The notes beneath the pieces are model-generated. The model was given only the letters and a program-made list of their open reading frames with translations, was not told where the DNA came from and did no database searches. Below are positions 41,650 to 51,736 of a stretch of 64,000 bases of DNA, in pieces. Origin of the DNA: Virgibacillus ndiopensis (GTDB taxonomy: Bacteria; Bacillota; Bacilli; Bacillales; Amphibacillaceae); the NCBI RefSeq assembly GCF_900187325.1, contig NZ_FZMZ01000004.1, positions 620,001 to 684,000 of the forward strand. The letters run 5' to 3'. How positions within the stretch are numbered: position 1 is the first letter of the stretch; every line of letters begins with the position of its first letter. Position numbers and translations under genes: made by a program.

Positions 41650-41931
41650 TCATTTCGCAATTTCCTTAAATCCTTCTATAAACAACTTAGGTGATGATTT
41701 CACCGTATAAGCGTACAGGCCTCTACTAGTGTGCAGATAAAGCAAACCACCTTCCCCGCCTACTGTTCGATATGTTATATCAAGTACATCCTGAATTGGA
41801 AACTCCCGGTGCTGCGTAACAACTTTATCGTCATATAAGTATAGTGTACGTTCGTGTTCAATATCTTTTTGCTCGATACTGTTTACTTGCCTTTCAACCT
41901 TAATATACGGCTGTTCAGCTATCAAATGCAT
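41650..41931 (-). CDS. Conserved-looking 93-residue protein of unknown function
   Basis: I do not recognise the family. It is predicted to be mostly beta strands (ERTLYLYDDKVVTQHREFPI, VLDITYRTVGGEGGLLYLHT) with a final helix (SPKLFIEGFKEIAK), the pattern of a small PH-like fold. No signal peptide or membrane helix. GGAGGG sits before the ATG. It lies 22 bp after the CNNM gene on the same strand and probably shares its transcript, so it may modulate that membrane protein. Confidence 0.65.
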   Translation of the reverse strand: MHLIAEQPYIKVERQVNSIEQKDIEHERTLYLYDDKVVTQHREFPIQDVLDITYRTVGGEGGLLYLHTSRGLYAYTVKSSPKLFIEGFKEIAK

Positions 41932-41953
41932 GAAAACCCTCCAGCTTTAAAAA

Positions 41954-43189
41954 TTATGAATTGGTATCATTCTTTATAATTTCGACTCGCTTTATCGTTC
42001 TACCTTCGACTCCTAATATGCTAAACGTTAAATTTTTTCTATTTAACGTTTCACCCACGGTCGGAAAGTAATTAAATTCTTTTAACAAATAACCTGCCAA
42101 AACATCCTCTTCTTCGGGTATTGCCGTACGAAATATAGAATTTAATCGGTGTAAAGGAATTTTACCATCACATATTATTTCGGTTTCTGTTACCTTTTCC
42201 ACAAGCTGATCGCCTACTTGGTCCATTTCGTCTTCGATTTCCAAGCCTATCATTGCTTCTATTACGTCTTCATGTGTAAGTATTCCTTCTGTTCCACCGT
42301 ATTCATCTAATACAATTGCCATATGCTTTTTCTCCTGCGTCATTTTCCGAAATACCCATTCGATTGATTGAAATTCATAAATTATCATAGGATCCGTGTC
42401 ACTAAATGATTCAAGTGACTTCCCTTGTTCAATTGACCAGGATAACAAATATTTTGAATGAAACACACCGACAATATTATCTATATCTTCTTTATAGATA
42501 GGGTAACGTGTAAATGGATTCTGAATTGCAACGTCTCTTATCTCTTCAAAACTTGCCGTACTTGGAAGGGCTACAATTTCTACCCGAGGGGTTTTAAGAA
42601 CATCTTTCACATTCAAATTATAAAAATCGAGAACACCTTTAATACGATGGGATTCTTCCTGTTTAAATGTTCCCTCTGTCCCTGCAATATCAACCATAGC
42701 TCTTAAATCCTCTTTAGAAATAGACATGTTCTCTTCCTGTTCTTTCGATAGCAGTTTGATGATAAACCCAGTAATAGAATTGAGCATCAGTGTTAGTGGC
42801 TTGAAAATAATAATGATAAATCGTATCACCGGATAAACAGTATAGGCTATTCGGTCCGGAAAGGCGGCGGCAATTGACTTCGGAATCACTTCAGAAAAAA
42901 TAATAATAACAATTGTTAATATAGCTGATGCGATAGCCACATTGAATCCATAGTCAAGCGCAACCATGGTAACTAACGTCGGTAGAATAATGTTTGCGAT
43001 ATTATTTCCTATTAAAATAGACGTAATAAACTCACCTGGTTTAGAGACCAATTCTAATAGTTTTTCTGATTTTTTGTCATTATTGCTAGCTTTTGTTTGA
43101 AGTCTCATTTTATTTGTAGCCGTCAAAGCTGTTTCACTACCGGAAAAGAAAAATGAAACAATTAGTAAAATAATGATCGCAATGATCAC
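41954..43189 (-). CDS. CNNM/hemolysin-C family membrane protein (DUF21, CBS pair, CorC)
   Basis: A 411-residue protein: an N-terminal DUF21 domain with three to four membrane helices and the motif FSGSETALTATNKMRL near residue 16; two CBS domains (about 190-320, with VEIVALPSTASFEEI and LDEYGGTEGILTHEDVIEAM); and a C-terminal CorC_HlyC domain. Relatives (YugS, YrkA, YhdP, MpfA) are tied to magnesium export or resistance; CBS pairs may sense adenine nucleotides. The start is a GTG with GGGAGG. Despite the old name it is not a toxin. Confidence 0.88.
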   Translation of the reverse strand: MIIAIIILLIVSFFFSGSETALTATNKMRLQTKASNNDKKSEKLLELVSKPGEFITSILIGNNIANIILPTLVTMVALDYGFNVAIASAILTIVIIIFSEVIPKSIAAAFPDRIAYTVYPVIRFIIIIFKPLTLMLNSITGFIIKLLSKEQEENMSISKEDLRAMVDIAGTEGTFKQEESHRIKGVLDFYNLNVKDVLKTPRVEIVALPSTASFEEIRDVAIQNPFTRYPIYKEDIDNIVGVFHSKYLLSWSIEQGKSLESFSDTDPMIIYEFQSIEWVFRKMTQEKKHMAIVLDEYGGTEGILTHEDVIEAMIGLEIEDEMDQVGDQLVEKVTETEIICDGKIPLHRLNSIFRTAIPEEEDVLAGYLLKEFNYFPTVGETLNRKNLTFSILGVEGRTIKRVEIIKNDTNS

Positions 43190-43238
43190 TTGAAAATTCC
43201 TCCCTATGTATATCCGTTAACGTTCAATTCCAATTCAC

Positions 43239-44405
43239 CTATAAATTCTCAATGAACAAACGAATGACATCTGCTCCACCAATAAATGTTCCTAACGAAC
43301 TTCCTAAATTGGCAAAAACAACAACAAGTAAAATTCTAGTCACTTTATTATTCCAAAAACCTTTCACACTATAAACGTCCTCTTGTAGATTCTCAAAATC
43401 AGCAACAGTAGGTCTACGGAAATAAGCTTGTACAAAGCCAGCAAACCAACCAGCTGCAGTTATTGGATCCAAAGATGTAATTGGTGCTGCGACAAACGCA
43501 GTAAGAATGGTAAGTGGATGTCCTAAGGCAATTGCCGTTCCTATTGCTGACAAGGTTCCATTCCACAATACCCAACTAAGCGTTTGCTGCAGGCCAGCAG
43601 ATGGATCTACATTAAAGGTATAGATAATAATCGCAAGGAGTACGATAGGAATTGTCCATGCAATAATCTTTGGTACCTTTGATTTAGGCGGACGCTCCGA
43701 AAGTCGCTCTAAATCGTGTTCTTTTTTAATTTCTTCTTTAATCCCCGGAACATGTGCAGCCCCAAGAACAGCAACAACTTTATCTCCTGGTGCCTCTTTA
43801 ATTTTCTGAGAAAGATATTGATCTCGCTCATCAATTAATGGCTTCTTTAACCTAGGAAAGTTATCCGTGAAATCATGAAGCATGGAATCGATCATATCCT
43901 GTGACTTCATTTTTTCCAATTCTTCTTCTGAAATGCTTTCTTTACTAAAAATACTCCCAATCACTTGCATGAGAAGTATTGCCTTTCCTTTTAAGCCAAT
44001 ACTACCCCATATGCGAGAAAATGTAATTTGAATATTTCTATCAGCTAACACTAAATTTGCATCTGTTTCTTTAGCCGATTCAATGCCCTGCATCATTTCT
44101 TGGCCGGGATTAATACCAAATTGTTTTGCCATCCGTTTTTGAAAGGAAGATATAGCTAAATTCATTAAAAGTAACGTGGCTTTCTTCTCTTTTATGACTT
44201 TAAAGATATCCGTCTCTCTCCACTTGCTGCCTTCCATCATGGATTGGTATCGTTGTTCATCCAATTCTATACAAACAGAGGCAGGTTGTTCTGATTCAAT
44301 AACTTCCTTTACTTGTTCTGCACTGTGTTTTGATACATGGGCAGTCCCAATAAGTATGTATTCTTTACCATTTAAATTTAATCTCGTAATATTTTCTTCC
44401 GACAT
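43239..44405 (-). CDS. TraB-domain membrane protein
   Basis: A 388-residue protein. Residues 1-220 form the TraB/PrgY domain with IGTAHVSKHS near 18, a CIELDEQRY strand near 46, and VVAVLGAAHVPGI near 210, where conserved Gly, His and Glu suggest a metal protease-like site. The rest has three or four membrane helices. The enterococcal relative PrgY limits peptide pheromone activity; the role of chromosomal Bacillus copies is not known. AAGGAAGG precedes the ATG. It ends 50 bp before the CNNM gene, so the three genes may be one operon. Confidence 0.85.
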   Translation of the reverse strand: MSEENITRLNLNGKEYILIGTAHVSKHSAEQVKEVIESEQPASVCIELDEQRYQSMMEGSKWRETDIFKVIKEKKATLLLMNLAISSFQKRMAKQFGINPGQEMMQGIESAKETDANLVLADRNIQITFSRIWGSIGLKGKAILLMQVIGSIFSKESISEEELEKMKSQDMIDSMLHDFTDNFPRLKKPLIDERDQYLSQKIKEAPGDKVVAVLGAAHVPGIKEEIKKEHDLERLSERPPKSKVPKIIAWTIPIVLLAIIIYTFNVDPSAGLQQTLSWVLWNGTLSAIGTAIALGHPLTILTAFVAAPITSLDPITAAGWFAGFVQAYFRRPTVADFENLQEDVYSVKGFWNNKVTRILLVVVFANLGSSLGTFIGGADVIRLFIENL

Positions 44406-44523
44406 AAACTACCTTCCTTTTATAACTTCCCTTATTCCAGACACTCATTTTTTCGATAATTTCTACTATATATCAATGATAAACTAGATTAGACCAAATT
44501 AGAATTAATTTATCTAAAGAATA

Positions 44524-44560
44524 AGCCATAACATACAAAATTCGTTTATATGCTATGGCT
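44524..44560 (-). terminator. Probable terminator after the sspO-like gene
   Basis: A 12-bp stem with one mismatch (44524-44535 with 44549-44560), ending in TTATTCTTT on the minus strand. Confidence 0.55.
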
Positions 44561-44569
44561 AACCTTTGA

Positions 44570-44719
44570 TTATTGTCGTTTTTTTGTTTTTTTATTGTTG
44601 TACTTTTCATTCGCTGTTAGTGGTTCATTAGCAAATTCATGATCATATTGTCTTGACATTTCCCCTCTTACAGCTTGTTCATCGCTAACTCCATTATTTG
44701 TTTTTTTCTTTTTACCCAT
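44570..44719 (-). CDS. sspO: Small acid-soluble spore protein O-like
   Basis: A 49-residue, highly charged frame with GGAGGTG seven bases before the ATG. The end EFANEPLTANEKYNNKKTKK resembles the SspO (CotK) C-terminus, which has NEPLTxAxRQNNKKRKxxQ. The start (MGKKKKTNNG) is basic, as in minor spore proteins. If right, it is made in the forespore under SigG and binds or coats core components. Monocistronic. The assignment rests on the C-terminal motif only; other small spore families remain possible. Confidence 0.6.
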   Translation of the reverse strand: MGKKKKTNNGVSDEQAVRGEMSRQYDHEFANEPLTANEKYNNKKTKKRQ

Positions 44720-44813
44720 TAGTAAACACCTCCATTCTATTATTTTGTCTAAACAAAAATTGTTTATCCAAGTCCCCCATAATAGTAAATATATTTAAAA
44801 TTAATTAAATTAA

Positions 44814-44841
44814 TTGACAATATTCTTGATTCTGCTATGCT
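44814..44841 (+). promoter_or_regulatory. Promoter of the aminotransferase-serA operon
   Basis: TTGACA (44814-44819), a 16-bp spacer and TATGCT (44836-44841), about 85 bp before the start codon. No T-box or riboswitch was recognised in the leader. Confidence 0.65.
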
Positions 44842-44926
44842 AGAAAATATTTTAACTACCTACGTAATAGTAAGTCTCTTTAAAACAAACAGATTTGCGT
44901 TTTTTATTAGAAAGGAGAATATAATA

Positions 44927-46072
44927 ATGCTACCAGATCAGCAATTATTAAGAATTCCTGGTCCAAGTCCAATTCCCCCAAGTGTGCAAAGGGCAATGGG
45001 CAAGCCAATGATTGGACACCGTGGCCAGGAAACGAAGGAATTGTTACAAAGAATTAAACCAAAACTGAAACCTATCTTCGGTACACAGCAGGATGTTCTT
45101 ATTATTACTGGTAGTGGAACTGCGGGACTGGAAACCGCAGTTGTCAACACGGTAAAACCAGGTGATGAAGTTTTAGTCATTGTTACAGGTTCCTTTGGTG
45201 ATCGGTTTGCTAAAATATGTACGGAATATCAGATTAAGACCCATCGTTTGGACATTAAGTGGGGAAAATCCGTATCTCCTGGATCTGTTGAAGCGTATCT
45301 AAAAGAACATCCATCGATCAAAGCGGTATTTTCCACCTATTGCGAGACTTCCACAGGTGTGATGAATCCAATTGAGGAGCTTGCAACGGTTGTACATAAT
45401 CATTCAGACGCATTATTTATTGTAGACGGTGTTTCCTGTATCGGTGGCGTTGAGACTAAGATGGATGAATGGGGCATAGACATATTGGTTACAGGTTCCC
45501 AAAAAGCATTGATGCTACCCGCTGGTTTAACTTTTGTTTCAGCAAGTAACCGCGCTTGGAAGGTTATGGATGCAAATGAACGGCCACGATTTTATTTGGA
45601 TTTAAAAAAATACCAAGATAATTTAGTAAATGATGCTACACCATTTACACCTGCTTTATCACTTTTATTTGGTTTGGAACAAGTTCTCAAGCTTTTGGAA
45701 GAGGAAGGTCTTGAACAGGTTTACACAAGACATCAGTTAATGAAGAACATGACAAGGGCAGCATTCCGTGCACATGATATTCCCTTGCTTACAAGTGATG
45801 ATTCTGCATCATCGACTATAACAGCGATTAAACCAGCCGATTTTCAAGCGGAAGATCTAAGAAGTATGATCAAAAAAGAGTTCGGTCTGGAAGTAGCTGG
45901 TGGCCAACAACATATGAAAGGAGAAATTTTCCGTATTGGTCATATGGGTTACTGTTCTCCGGCAGATGTGCTGCAAATAATTGGTATCATTGAAATTGGC
46001 TTACAAAAGATTGGTAAGGCTATTGATCTTGGTAAAGGAACACGCGCTGCTCAGGAGCTTTACATTGGTTAG
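44927..46072 (+). CDS. Class V aminotransferase, AGXT/PucG-like
   Basis: A 381-residue PLP enzyme of the alanine-glyoxylate/serine-pyruvate aminotransferase group. It opens RIPGPSPIPPSVQRAMGKPM, binds the cofactor phosphate with ITGSGTAGLE near 57, has VDGVSCIGG near 180, and the Schiff-base lysine in VTGSQKALMLPAG near 202. The frame extends 30 codons upstream, but AAAGGAGAA marks the ATG at 44927. It lies 27 bp before serA, so it may supply the transamination step of serine synthesis, or run in the reverse direction in glyoxylate metabolism. It is not a SerC by sequence. Confidence 0.87.
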   Translation: MLPDQQLLRIPGPSPIPPSVQRAMGKPMIGHRGQETKELLQRIKPKLKPIFGTQQDVLIITGSGTAGLETAVVNTVKPGDEVLVIVTGSFGDRFAKICTEYQIKTHRLDIKWGKSVSPGSVEAYLKEHPSIKAVFSTYCETSTGVMNPIEELATVVHNHSDALFIVDGVSCIGGVETKMDEWGIDILVTGSQKALMLPAGLTFVSASNRAWKVMDANERPRFYLDLKKYQDNLVNDATPFTPALSLLFGLEQVLKLLEEEGLEQVYTRHQLMKNMTRAAFRAHDIPLLTSDDSASSTITAIKPADFQAEDLRSMIKKEFGLEVAGGQQHMKGEIFRIGHMGYCSPADVLQIIGIIEIGLQKIGKAIDLGKGTRAAQELYIG

Positions 46073-46099
46073 AAATTTCATGAAGGAGGATTTGTCGTC

Positions 46100-47683
46100 A
46101 TGTTTCGTATATTAATCTCGGATCCACTTAGTGAAGAAGGTATTCAATCCCTTCAGCATGCAGAAAACGTAAATATTGTAATTGATACGGATTTAACACC
46201 CGAGAAACTAGGGGATAAAATTGCAGATTTCGATGCACTATTAGTACGAAGCCAAACACAAGTAACACGTGAATTAATTAGCAAGGCTCCTAATTTGAAA
46301 ATTATTGGCCGTGCAGGGGTCGGAGTAGACAATATAGACCTTGATGCCGCCACTGAGCATGGAATTATTGTAGTTAATGCCCCTAACGGCAACACCAATT
46401 CAGCAGCAGAACATACAATGGCGATGCTTATGGCTATGTCCAGAAACATTCCGCAAGCTTACTATGCACTTAAAAATCAGCAATGGGAACGAAAAAAATA
46501 TCTTGGTGTTGAATTAAAAAACAAAACGCTCGGGATTATTGGTCTAGGTAGAATAGGTACAGAAGTTGCCTACCGAGCTAAAGGCCAACGAATGAATGTT
46601 ATGGCATACGATCCTTTTTTTACGGAAGAAAAAGCAGATAAAATGGGAATTGGGTATGGAACAATTGAAGAAGTTTTAAAAGAAGCGGATTTTATTACGG
46701 TACATACACCGTTGCTGAAGGAAACTAGGCACTTGCTTAATGCCGAGGCTTTTCAGCTCATGAAAAATGGTGTACAAATTGTTAACTGTGCCCGTGGTGG
46801 AATAATCGATGAGGATGCTTTGTATGAGGCAATCATTTCTAAAAAAGTTGCAGGAGCCGCAATGGATGTTTTTGAAGAAGAACCTTTCCTCGATAATAGA
46901 TTGCTAGAGCTGCCGGAAGTAATTGCTACTCCCCATTTAGGCGCAAGTACAGTTGAGGCACAGGAAAATGTTGCAATTGATGTCTGTCAGGACGTTATTA
47001 GCTTTTTAAACGGGGGAACTGTGCAGAATCCCGTTAACCTGCCATCCGTACCAAAAGCTATTATGAACAAAATTGAACCTTACTTTAATTTAGCGGAACA
47101 ATTAGGATTGTTTCTTATCCACTTAACGCAGGAAGCAATTGAAGAAGTGAATATCTATTATGCTGGAGATTTATCGGAAGTAGAAGTAGCTCCATTAACC
47201 AGAAATACTGTAAAAGGGCTATTAAAACGACATCTCGGTGATCATGTAAACGATGTAAATGCCCTTTATCTTGCCGAGAAAAAAGGAATAACAATACACG
47301 AAAATAAAACCTCTCAGGCTAAAGGCTTTACTAATTTACTTAAAGTTAAAGTCAAAACGAAATCAGATGTACGAAGTGTGTCTGGAACGTTACTAAATGG
47401 CTTAGGAGCAAGAATTGTGAAGGTGGATCACTACAGTGTTGACTTTACCCCAGTAGGACATATAATTGTTATTCATCATAAAGACCAGCCAGGTGTAATT
47501 GGTCGAATGGGAAGTCTCTTAGCACAACACCAAATCAACATAGCTACTATGCAGGTGGATCGATCTGACGTTGGCGGAGATGCGATCATGATGCTGACAG
47601 TTGATAAACATCTAGAAAAAGACGGATTGGAAGAATTGAAAGCGTTAGATGAAATTAATGATGTTACTGCGATAGATTTGTAG
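46100..47683 (+). CDS. serA: D-3-phosphoglycerate dehydrogenase
   Basis: A 527-residue NAD enzyme for the first step of serine synthesis, with substrate-binding and Rossmann domains ([14 protein letters not shown] near 145), catalytic Arg in [10 protein letters not shown] near 232, Glu near 260 and His in ATPHLGAST near 280, an intervening allosteric-substrate-binding domain (about 320-445) and a C-terminal ACT domain ([20 protein letters not shown]) that usually binds serine for feedback inhibition. GAAGGAGGA precedes the ATG. Second gene of the operon with the class V aminotransferase. Confidence 0.96.
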   Translation: MFRILISDPLSEEGIQSLQHAENVNIVIDTDLTPEKLGDKIADFDALLVRSQTQVTRELISKAPNLKIIGRAGVGVDNIDLDAATEHGIIVVNAPNGNTNSAAEHTMAMLMAMSRNIPQAYYALKNQQWERKKYLGVELKNKTLGIIGLGRIGTEVAYRAKGQRMNVMAYDPFFTEEKADKMGIGYGTIEEVLKEADFITVHTPLLKETRHLLNAEAFQLMKNGVQIVNCARGGIIDEDALYEAIISKKVAGAAMDVFEEEPFLDNRLLELPEVIATPHLGASTVEAQENVAIDVCQDVISFLNGGTVQNPVNLPSVPKAIMNKIEPYFNLAEQLGLFLIHLTQEAIEEVNIYYAGDLSEVEVAPLTRNTVKGLLKRHLGDHVNDVNALYLAEKKGITIHENKTSQAKGFTNLLKVKVKTKSDVRSVSGTLLNGLGARIVKVDHYSVDFTPVGHIIVIHHKDQPGVIGRMGSLLAQHQINIATMQVDRSDVGGDAIMMLTVDKHLEKDGLEELKALDEINDVTAIDL

Positions 47684-47689
47684 AGAATG

Positions 47690-47724
47690 AGCGGCTGTAC
47701 CATCGGGTTGGGAAGCCGCTTTTT
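47690..47724 (+). terminator. Terminator after serA
   Basis: AGCGGCT pairs with AGCCGCT (7 bp) and is followed by TTTTAT. Confidence 0.75.
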
Positions 47725-47798
47725 ATAAGACAGTATAACAATGACGCTAAAACCATTGGCAAAACGCCTGATGAATATCAGAAATAAGCTTATTCTGT

Positions 47799-48593
47799 TC
47801 ACCCCAATTGATTACCTTTATCAACAATCGAGAAAAGCTCCTCCAAACTAGCAATCTCATAATCTGGAACAACTTCATTTACTTTTTTTCCATTACGATT
47901 CACCCACACAGATGTTATGCCGGCTCTAGCTGCACCAAGAATATCCGTCAACAAATTATCCCCAATCATCATTACTTCATCTCTTCGAACTGAAAGAAGC
48001 TCTAACGCATGATCAAAAATAGAAGGATCTGGTTTTCCTTTTCCAAACGCCCCTGAAATTATAACGTGATCAAAATATGGTGAGAGCTCTGGTGTTATGC
48101 TTAATTTTGTTTGCTGTAATTCAGGTGAACCATTCGTCAGCAGCAACAACTTATAATCCCCTTTTAACTGATCCAACACATTAAATGTTTCTTCAAAAAC
48201 AAATGCATTTTCTATACGCGCAACTGGAAAAGCCTCTGCCAGTTGATGACCAAATTCAGAATCATTTATTCCCATATCCTTTAACCCTCTAGTCCATGAT
48301 TCTTTGCGATAGCCCGGAACGATCTCTTTTAATCTACGAAAAGCTTCCCCTTCATCTGTGAAATTTCCCCATAGACCTTCGAATGGATTAATCCCAATCA
48401 TCTGCGTATAATTATATGTATCGTATGAAGCGTATAGCATTTGGGCATTTTTCCGAACTTTTTCTTCTAATAATAGTGGGTCAATACCATACCTTTTCTC
48501 GGCTAGTTCACAGGTTGCTTTAAAAGATTCTTGAACACTTTTTTTATCCCAAAGCAAGGTATCATCCAAATCAAACAGGAGTGCTTTAATCAT
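47799..48593 (-). CDS. HAD-superfamily phosphatase
   Basis: A 264-residue haloacid-dehalogenase-like hydrolase. Motif I is LLFDLDDTLLW (nucleophile D8, acid D10), motif II LLLTNGSPEL near 152, the motif III Lys in FGKGKPDPSIF near 187, and motif IV MIGDNLLTDILGA near 215. An alpha-helical cap lies between motifs I and II, as in the YjjG/phosphoglycolate phosphatase group. The substrate is unknown; placement just after serA, on the other strand, hints at nothing more than proximity. GGAGATG precedes the ATG. Confidence 0.85.
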   Translation of the reverse strand: MIKALLFDLDDTLLWDKKSVQESFKATCELAEKRYGIDPLLLEEKVRKNAQMLYASYDTYNYTQMIGINPFEGLWGNFTDEGEAFRRLKEIVPGYRKESWTRGLKDMGINDSEFGHQLAEAFPVARIENAFVFEETFNVLDQLKGDYKLLLLTNGSPELQQTKLSITPELSPYFDHVIISGAFGKGKPDPSIFDHALELLSVRRDEVMMIGDNLLTDILGAARAGITSVWVNRNGKKVNEVVPDYEIASLEELFSIVDKGNQLG

Positions 48594-48740
48594 GTATTCA
48601 TCTCCGCTTCTAAATATAAGATTTTCTACTAATTATACAACAATTCCGAACAAATTTAGTCTAATATTCCGCATGTAAGACAAATGGTTAACTAAAAGGT
48701 CCGTACACAATGTAGTAACTGACCTTACGAATTTAAAAAA

Positions 48741-49841
48741 CTAATCTATTGAACTTTTCAAGCCCTCATCACGATGATGCCTCTTAATTGCCAAAGCTAT
48801 AAGTCGTTCGATAAGCTCCGCATATGATATCCCACTTGCTTCCCATAACTTCGGATACATACTAATCTTTGTAAAACCTGGTAGTGTATTCACTTCATTT
48901 AATACAAGCTTACCATCCTCTTTTAGGAAAAAGTCTACCCGTGCTAAACCTTCACACTCTAGTAATTGGAAAGCATTCACAGCAGTTTCCTGTACATATT
49001 GTACTTCTTTCTCCGTCATATCAGCTGGAATTTTCAATACCGCCCCATTTTCATCAATATACTTTGTTTCATAGGAGTAAAAGTCTCCTTGTGACATGAC
49101 CTCACCAGGTAACGAAGCAATCGGTTCTTCATTCCCCAATACGGAGCATTCAATTTCCCGACCAACAATATTTTCTTCAATTAATAGTTTATGATCGTAA
49201 TCAAATGCTTCTTTTATTCCTCTATTAAATTCTTCTTCGTTCTTTACTTTACTGACACCAACAGACGAACCCTGATTAGCAGGCTTAATAAAAAATGGTG
49301 TACCCAGGGTATTTTTTACTTCAGCAAAGGAAATATTTTTTTGCTGATGCTTTCTAAAGGTCAACGATTTTGCTACCTCAATTCCCGATCCTTTAAGTAA
49401 TCGTTTGGCAATATCTTTATCCATACATACTGCTGACCCTAGTACATTGGAACCTACAAATGGTATATTTCCGAGCCGTAACATTCCTTGTGTACTCCCG
49501 TCTTCACCAAGCGTTCCGTGGACAATTGGAAACACTACATCTAACTGGTCTAGACTCACCGATTCACTAACGTTTAACAATTGATTATTATTTTCTCCTG
49601 GAACAATAGCGACATTTTTATTTGTCTTATTTAATTCAATTAGCTTCGGATTTTCATCATTAAGTAAATAGTGTGATCGATCATGCAAATGCCATTTTCC
49701 TTCTTTATCTATACCGATAAGTGTTATTTCGAATTTATCCTTATCCATCGCATCTACAATATTTTTTGCAGATTGTAGTGATACCTCATGCTCAGCTGAT
49801 TTCCCACCAAAAATTAACCCCACTCTAATTTTCCCTTTCAT
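48741..49841 (-). CDS. ddl: D-alanine--D-alanine ligase
   Basis: A 366-residue ATP-grasp enzyme that joins two D-alanines for the murein pentapeptide. It opens VGLIFGGKSAEHEVSLQSAK, with the Glu of EHEVS binding the first D-Ala, has the ATP-grasp lysine region KPANQGSSVGVSKV near 170, and the metal site EVNTLPGFTKISMYP near 325. The omega loop holds SQGDFYSYETKYID, consistent with a D-Ala-adding form rather than a VanA-type D-lactate ligase (Tyr present). GAGGGAGAGGG suits the ATG at 49841. MurF is not adjacent. Confidence 0.94.
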   Translation of the reverse strand: MKGKIRVGLIFGGKSAEHEVSLQSAKNIVDAMDKDKFEITLIGIDKEGKWHLHDRSHYLLNDENPKLIELNKTNKNVAIVPGENNNQLLNVSESVSLDQLDVVFPIVHGTLGEDGSTQGMLRLGNIPFVGSNVLGSAVCMDKDIAKRLLKGSGIEVAKSLTFRKHQQKNISFAEVKNTLGTPFFIKPANQGSSVGVSKVKNEEEFNRGIKEAFDYDHKLLIEENIVGREIECSVLGNEEPIASLPGEVMSQGDFYSYETKYIDENGAVLKIPADMTEKEVQYVQETAVNAFQLLECEGLARVDFFLKEDGKLVLNEVNTLPGFTKISMYPKLWEASGISYAELIERLIALAIKRHHRDEGLKSSID

Positions 49842-49887
49842 CAATACCCTCTCCCTCAATTAATAGGAATATAGCGAGACATGGGGC

Positions 49888-49916
49888 TGGGACACGGGGA
49901 CTGACCCCGTGTCCCA
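49888..49916. repeat. GGGACA palindromic repeat, copy 2
   Basis: TGGGACACGGGG and CCCCGTGTCCCA form a perfect 12-bp stem around a 5-nt loop, between ddl and the putP terminator. Confidence 0.8.
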
Positions 49917-49939
49917 CCCAACGTCCCTTATAAAAAAGA

Positions 49940-49964
49940 TAGCATCACAAGCGATGTGATGCTA
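49940..49964 (-). terminator. Terminator after putP
   Basis: A perfect 10-bp stem (TAGCATCACA with TGTGATGCTA), followed on the minus strand by TCTTTTTT. Confidence 0.85.
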
Positions 49965-49978
49965 CCTCTTTATAAAGT

Positions 49979-51454
49979 TTATTCTGTTTCTGTCATTTTT
50001 TGTTCCATTTTTTCAAACTGTTCTTGTACTTGTTTTTCTGGATCTTTTGTTAGTAAACTAACAACAATGACTGCAACAAGGCTTAAAATAAATCCAGGTA
50101 TTATTTCATAAAGAAAATCAGATAAACCTGGTATATTTAACCAGATGATAACAGTGATTCCACCAACAATCATTCCAGCTAATGCGCCCCATTTTGTCAT
50201 TCGTTTCCAATACAAACTTAATAGGACAACAGGACCAAATGCTGCCCCAAAACCTGCCCAAGCATTACCAACTAGTCCTAAAATTGTATCATTTGGCGAA
50301 TAGGCAAGGATTAAACTAATAATCGCTACAATTAGAACAGCCAATCGACCAACAAGAACTAGCTCCTTGTCAGATGCATTTCTTCTAAAGAAAGTTTTAT
50401 AGAAGTCCTCTGTCACAGCACTTGATGTAACAAGTAGCTGTGATGAAACTGTACTCATGATCGCTGCAAGGATTGCCGCTAAAATAAAACCAGTTATATA
50501 TGGGTTAAATAGTACTTCCGCAAAAACGATCAGAACAGTTTCTGGATCACCAAGCTGACCTGGATGATCCGCAAAATAAGCAACACCGATAAGTCCAACA
50601 AGCATTGCTCCAGCGATAGAGATGATCATCCAACCAATTCCAATTCGACGAGCTGTTTTCAATTCTTTTGTTGAACTAATTGCCATAAATCGTACAATAA
50701 TATGAGGTTGTCCAAAATATCCTAACCCCCACGCTAAGAAAGATATAATTCCAAGAACGGATGTGCCTTTAAAAAAGTCTAAAAGGGTAGGATCAATTCG
50801 TTGTAAGTCATCCAACAATGTCTCAGTTCCACCAACCTCTGTTAAGGCAATAACAGGAACTAATATTAAAGCTACAAACATGATAACACCCTGTACAAAG
50901 TCAGTCATACTCACAGCCAAAAAGCCTCCAAAAAGAGTGTAGGCTACAATGACTCCTACTGTTACAAATAGACCAATCTTATAATCCATGCCAAATGCAC
51001 TTTCAAACAATCTACCACCTGATACCATTCCTGCTGAAGCATATAAAACAAAAAAGATAAGAATAACAAGACCTGAAACAAGTCTTAGTATATTAGATGA
51101 ATCATGAAATCTATTTTCCAAAAAATCCGGTATAGTAATGGAATCATTAGCAATTTCTGTATACGTTCTTAACCTAGGTGCCAAGATAATATAGTTCAAA
51201 TATGCACCCACCGTAAGCCCAATTGCAAGCCAGGCACTAGCTACCCCTGTAACATACATGGCTCCAGGTAAACCCATTACCATCCAACCACTCATGTCAG
51301 AAGCGCCAGCTGATAATGCTGTAACAGCAGGACCTAATCCACGTCCTCCTAACATATAATCTGATAAATTGGACGTCTTTCGATATGACCAATATCCAAT
51401 TAATAGCATGCCGACCATATAAATGCCCAGCGAAATAAATACTCCGATCTCCAC
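49979..51454 (-). CDS. putP: Sodium/proline symporter
   Basis: A 491-residue SSF-family transporter with about thirteen helices, importing proline with Na+ for nutrition or osmoprotection (OpuE-like role also possible). Early motifs are [20 protein letters not shown] near 34 and [13 protein letters not shown] near 53, part of the Na+ and proline sites; the conserved [18 protein letters not shown] follows near 240. The start may be TTG 51457 or GTG 51454; AAGGAG spacing favours the GTG. The tail is acidic and Glu-rich. Confidence 0.94.
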   Translation of the reverse strand: MEIGVFISLGIYMVGMLLIGYWSYRKTSNLSDYMLGGRGLGPAVTALSAGASDMSGWMVMGLPGAMYVTGVASAWLAIGLTVGAYLNYIILAPRLRTYTEIANDSITIPDFLENRFHDSSNILRLVSGLVILIFFVLYASAGMVSGGRLFESAFGMDYKIGLFVTVGVIVAYTLFGGFLAVSMTDFVQGVIMFVALILVPVIALTEVGGTETLLDDLQRIDPTLLDFFKGTSVLGIISFLAWGLGYFGQPHIIVRFMAISSTKELKTARRIGIGWMIISIAGAMLVGLIGVAYFADHPGQLGDPETVLIVFAEVLFNPYITGFILAAILAAIMSTVSSQLLVTSSAVTEDFYKTFFRRNASDKELVLVGRLAVLIVAIISLILAYSPNDTILGLVGNAWAGFGAAFGPVVLLSLYWKRMTKWGALAGMIVGGITVIIWLNIPGLSDFLYEIIPGFILSLVAVIVVSLLTKDPEKQVQEQFEKMEQKMTETE

Positions 51455-51629
51455 CAAATCGCTCCTTCTAATTTATTATCTACTTTTTCAAAGTTATACT
51501 TCTATTGATCAGGCGATGATCAAATGCTAGAAGCAAATAAAAGCAAACTAAAAACATCAACGGTTATATAAGTTAACATTGACTGGGCGCTTATTCAAGC
51601 TAAGTCATAAAAAGCGATTTAACGTAAAA

Positions 51630-51659
51630 CATCCCTACCATACTATTGTGATAGGGATG
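51630..51659 (-). terminator. Possible terminator after the DUF6241-like gene
   Basis: An 8-bp stem (CATCCCTA with TAGGGATG) with a 14-nt loop and a weak T-run. It lies about 80 bp after the stop. Confidence 0.5.
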
Positions 51660-51736
51660 AATACGCTTGCAAAAAATACAAAAGAATTAAGATTAGGAAT
51701 TGTCAATCAAGTATTTTCGATGAATACTCTTTTTGG

